This document shows, piece by piece, positions 62,369 through 64,000 of a stretch of DNA of 64,000 bases. Below the pieces are notes generated by a model. It searched no databases. It had not been told where the DNA came from and saw only the letters and a program-made list of their open reading frames with translations. The position numbers were made by a program, and so were the translations under genes. Origin of the DNA: Paracoccus salsus (GTDB lineage: Bacteria; Pseudomonadota; Alphaproteobacteria; Rhodobacterales; Rhodobacteraceae). How positions within the stretch are numbered: the first letter of the stretch is position 1; each line of letters opens with the position of its first letter. The DNA lies in contig NZ_JAKGGD010000002.1 in the NCBI RefSeq assembly GCF_021556615.1, positions 496,001-560,000 of the forward strand, given 5' to 3'.

Positions 62369-64000
62369 TCAGGACATCCAGACACGGCCATAGGGGGGCA
62401 GCAGCAGCATGTCGTCATGCAGCGCCACCATCATGTCCGACAAGAGGTCGCGCATCTCCGTGAGGCCGTGATAGCGCAGCCACGACCCGGAAATCTGTTG
62501 CCAGCTTTCGGTGAAATTGAAAAGACAGAGAATACTGCCCGACGGCGCGCGGCGGGCACATGCGAAGATCGCGGCATTGCCGCTGTCGAGAATTTCGGTC
62601 GGATGCCCGCCATGCAGGCGGTCCACGGCCCGCCGCCGGTGCAGGATCGCGCGGGTTCCGGCCAGAATCCGGCCCTCGGGCGTGGTGGGGTCGGCACCGG
62701 CGCGGGCGGCGCGGTCCCAGTCCATCGCCGGCCGGTGGATCCAGCGGCTGTCAGCGGCGTGGTGCGGATCGTCCAGATAGCTGTCGTCGTTCAGCAGCCC
62801 GATCTCGTCGCCCATGTAGATCAGCGGGATGCCGCCGAAGCTGGCGATCAGGGCGTGGCCCATCAGGATGCGGTCGATGGCCAGGCCGGCGGCCTGCGGA
62901 TCGCCCGACTGCAAGCCCGCCTCGAGCCCTGCCAGCGACGCGAAGCTGCCCGAGATGCGCTTGTCGCCGGTCTCGGGGTTGAACTGGAGCAGCGCGCCGC
63001 GCGCGAAGCTGGTCGGATAGCTGCCATCGTAGAAATCCGACAGGAAGGCGCGGTGGGCGCGACCGGAAAACCCCAGGTCGCGGGCGTCCTCGTCGGTGAC
63101 AGCCCAACCGATGTCGTCGTGGCAGCGGATATAGGTCGCGTAGGTCGCGTTGGTCAGCGCGGGGGGAAAATGCGTCCGCAGAACATGCGTCATCAGCCTG
63201 GTGTCGCGGGTGGCCAGCGCGCCCCAGTACTGGACCATCAGGCTGTTGTGATAGGCCAGATTGCCCTCGCGCCCGTCATGCTCGCCGCGCCCGAAATAGG
63301 TCAGCATCTCGGCCGGGCCGACGATCGCCTCTTCCAGATGGATCACCGCGCTGGCGGCAATGCGGGTGCAGGCGCGCAGGGCGCGCAGCAGCACATGCAC
63401 CTCGGGCTGGCCCTGGCAGGTGGTGCCGATGCGTTTCCACATGAAGGCGACCGCGTCCAGGCGCAGCACATCCACGCCCTTGTTGGCAAGGTTCAGCATG
63501 ATCCGCACGATCTCGAGAAAGACCCGCGGGTTGGACCAGTTCAGGTCCCATTGATGTTCGTTGAAGGTGGTCCAGACCCATTTGCCGAATTCCGGGTAGT
63601 GGGTGAAGCTGCCGGGCGCGGTGTCGGGAAAGATATCAACCAGAGTCTGGCCGTAGGCGCGGGGCCGCGTCTCGTCGTCGAACATCAGGTACATGTCCTG
63701 AAACTCGGCCTCGCCCGCCGCCGCGCGCCGCGCCCAGTCATGTTCCCTGGCGGTGTGGTTCAGCACCAGATCGACGCACAGCGACATGCCGCGCGCCCGC
63801 AGATTGCCGGCCAGCCGCGTCAGGTCGGCCATGCTGCCGTATTCGGGGTTGATGCGGCGGTAATCCATCACCGAATAGCCGCCGTCGCTGTCGCCGGGAC
63901 GCGGCATCAGGCAGGGCATCAGGTGGACATAGCTGACGCCCAGGTCGGTCAGGTAGTCCAGCCGCTCATGCACGCCCGGAAGATCGCCGGCGAAGCGGTC
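62369..64000 (-). CDS. Amylosucrase-like GH13 enzyme, C-terminal part (5' end outside window)
   Basis: The frame is open to the window edge (DRFAGDLPGVHERLDYL at the border), so the true start lies beyond. The GH13 regions are in order: DLGVSYVHLMPCLMPRPGD, CVDLVLNHTAREHDWARRAA, GVDVLRLDAVAFMWKRIGT (nucleophile Asp in RLDAV), VIHLEEAIVGPAEML (general acid Glu), and YIRCHDDIGWA. IPLIYMGDEIGLLNDDSYL and the C-terminal beta-domain follow. The 'CHDDIGW', 'HPRWIHRP'-like and 'GDSDGGYSV' features suit amylosucrase (GH13_4), which builds alpha-1,4-glucan from sucrose; a sucrose hydrolase or trehalose synthase relative is the alternative. It is upstream of glgP in the same operon. Confidence 0.88.
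   Translation of the reverse strand, partial: DRFAGDLPGVHERLDYLTDLGVSYVHLMPCLMPRPGDSDGGYSVMDYRRINPEYGSMADLTRLAGNLRARGMSLCVDLVLNHTAREHDWARRAAAGEAEFQDMYLMFDDETRPRAYGQTLVDIFPDTAPGSFTHYPEFGKWVWTTFNEHQWDLNWSNPRVFLEIVRIMLNLANKGVDVLRLDAVAFMWKRIGTTCQGQPEVHVLLRALRACTRIAASAVIHLEEAIVGPAEMLTYFGRGEHDGREGNLAYHNSLMVQYWGALATRDTRLMTHVLRTHFPPALTNATYATYIRCHDDIGWAVTDEDARDLGFSGRAHRAFLSDFYDGSYPTSFARGALLQFNPETGDKRISGSFASLAGLEAGLQSGDPQAAGLAIDRILMGHALIASFGGIPLIYMGDEIGLLNDDSYLDDPHHAADSRWIHRPAMDWDRAARAGADPTTPEGRILAGTRAILHRRRAVDRLHGGHPTEILDSGNAAIFACARRAPSGSILCLFNFTESWQQISGSWLRYHGLTEMRDLLSDMMVALHDDMLLLPPYGRVWMS

Overview
The window looks like the chromosome of a GC-rich alphaproteobacterium of the Rhodobacterales type, probably Paracoccus or a near relative. 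The evidence is the strong G/C third-position bias, plant-type GshA, an IalB-family protein, taurine:pyruvate aminotransferase, and the gene orders pyrB-pyrX-plsY and uvrC / pgsA-moaD-moaE. The genus is inferred. No phage, plasmid or CRISPR locus is visible.

Layout. 1-24 kb is mostly conserved housekeeping DNA. It holds the metF 3' end, a DUF2235 hydrolase, a PLP decarboxylase beside an Lrp/AsnC regulator, an HxlR regulator beside a tandem DUF1428 protein, valS, a HisC-like aminotransferase and a MATE exporter. It continues with the overlapping trio pyrB - catalytically dead dihydroorotase homologue - plsY, then gshA, moaE/moaD/pgsA, uvrC, and a sppA - 39-residue membrane peptide - Ca2+/Na+ antiporter operon. 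A LacI regulator and tRNA-Arg(CCT) end this part.

24-35 kb begins with a 0.64-kb stretch with no clear gene. An operon of cytochrome b561, membrane fusion protein and RND pump follows, divergent from a TetR gene with a palindromic operator candidate between them. Next is about 2.8 kb of decayed genes: two Crp/Fnr regulators, a SLAC1/TehA-like channel, a bacterioferritin-like protein and an SDR, each with visible stops, frameshifts or truncations. An intact taurine:pyruvate aminotransferase closes the section.

35-49 kb is dominated by one 13.7-kb gene for a giant autotransporter of about 4,560 residues. It has a signal peptide, about 55 glycine-rich repeats (65 residues or 195 bp per unit in the core), and a C-terminal beta-barrel ending in Phe. 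An IalB-family gene follows 22 bp downstream on the same strand, and AT-rich DNA precedes the autotransporter.

49-64 kb holds metabolic modules. One is a GntR regulator divergent from an Asp/Glu/hydantoin racemase and an NCS1 permease, with an operator-like palindrome between. Then come a truncated FMN reductase, an oleate hydratase and a DASS anion transporter. The last group is carbohydrate/acetate metabolism: a gene fusing acetate kinase (AckA) to a PduL phosphotransacylase, a DUF2892 membrane protein, a Crp/Fnr regulator, glycogen phosphorylase, and an amylosucrase-like GH13 enzyme running off the window end.

The most unusual items are the giant repeat autotransporter with its linked IalB gene, the AckA-PduL fusion, the cluster of decaying regulatory/stress genes, and the translationally overlapped 39-residue membrane peptide.
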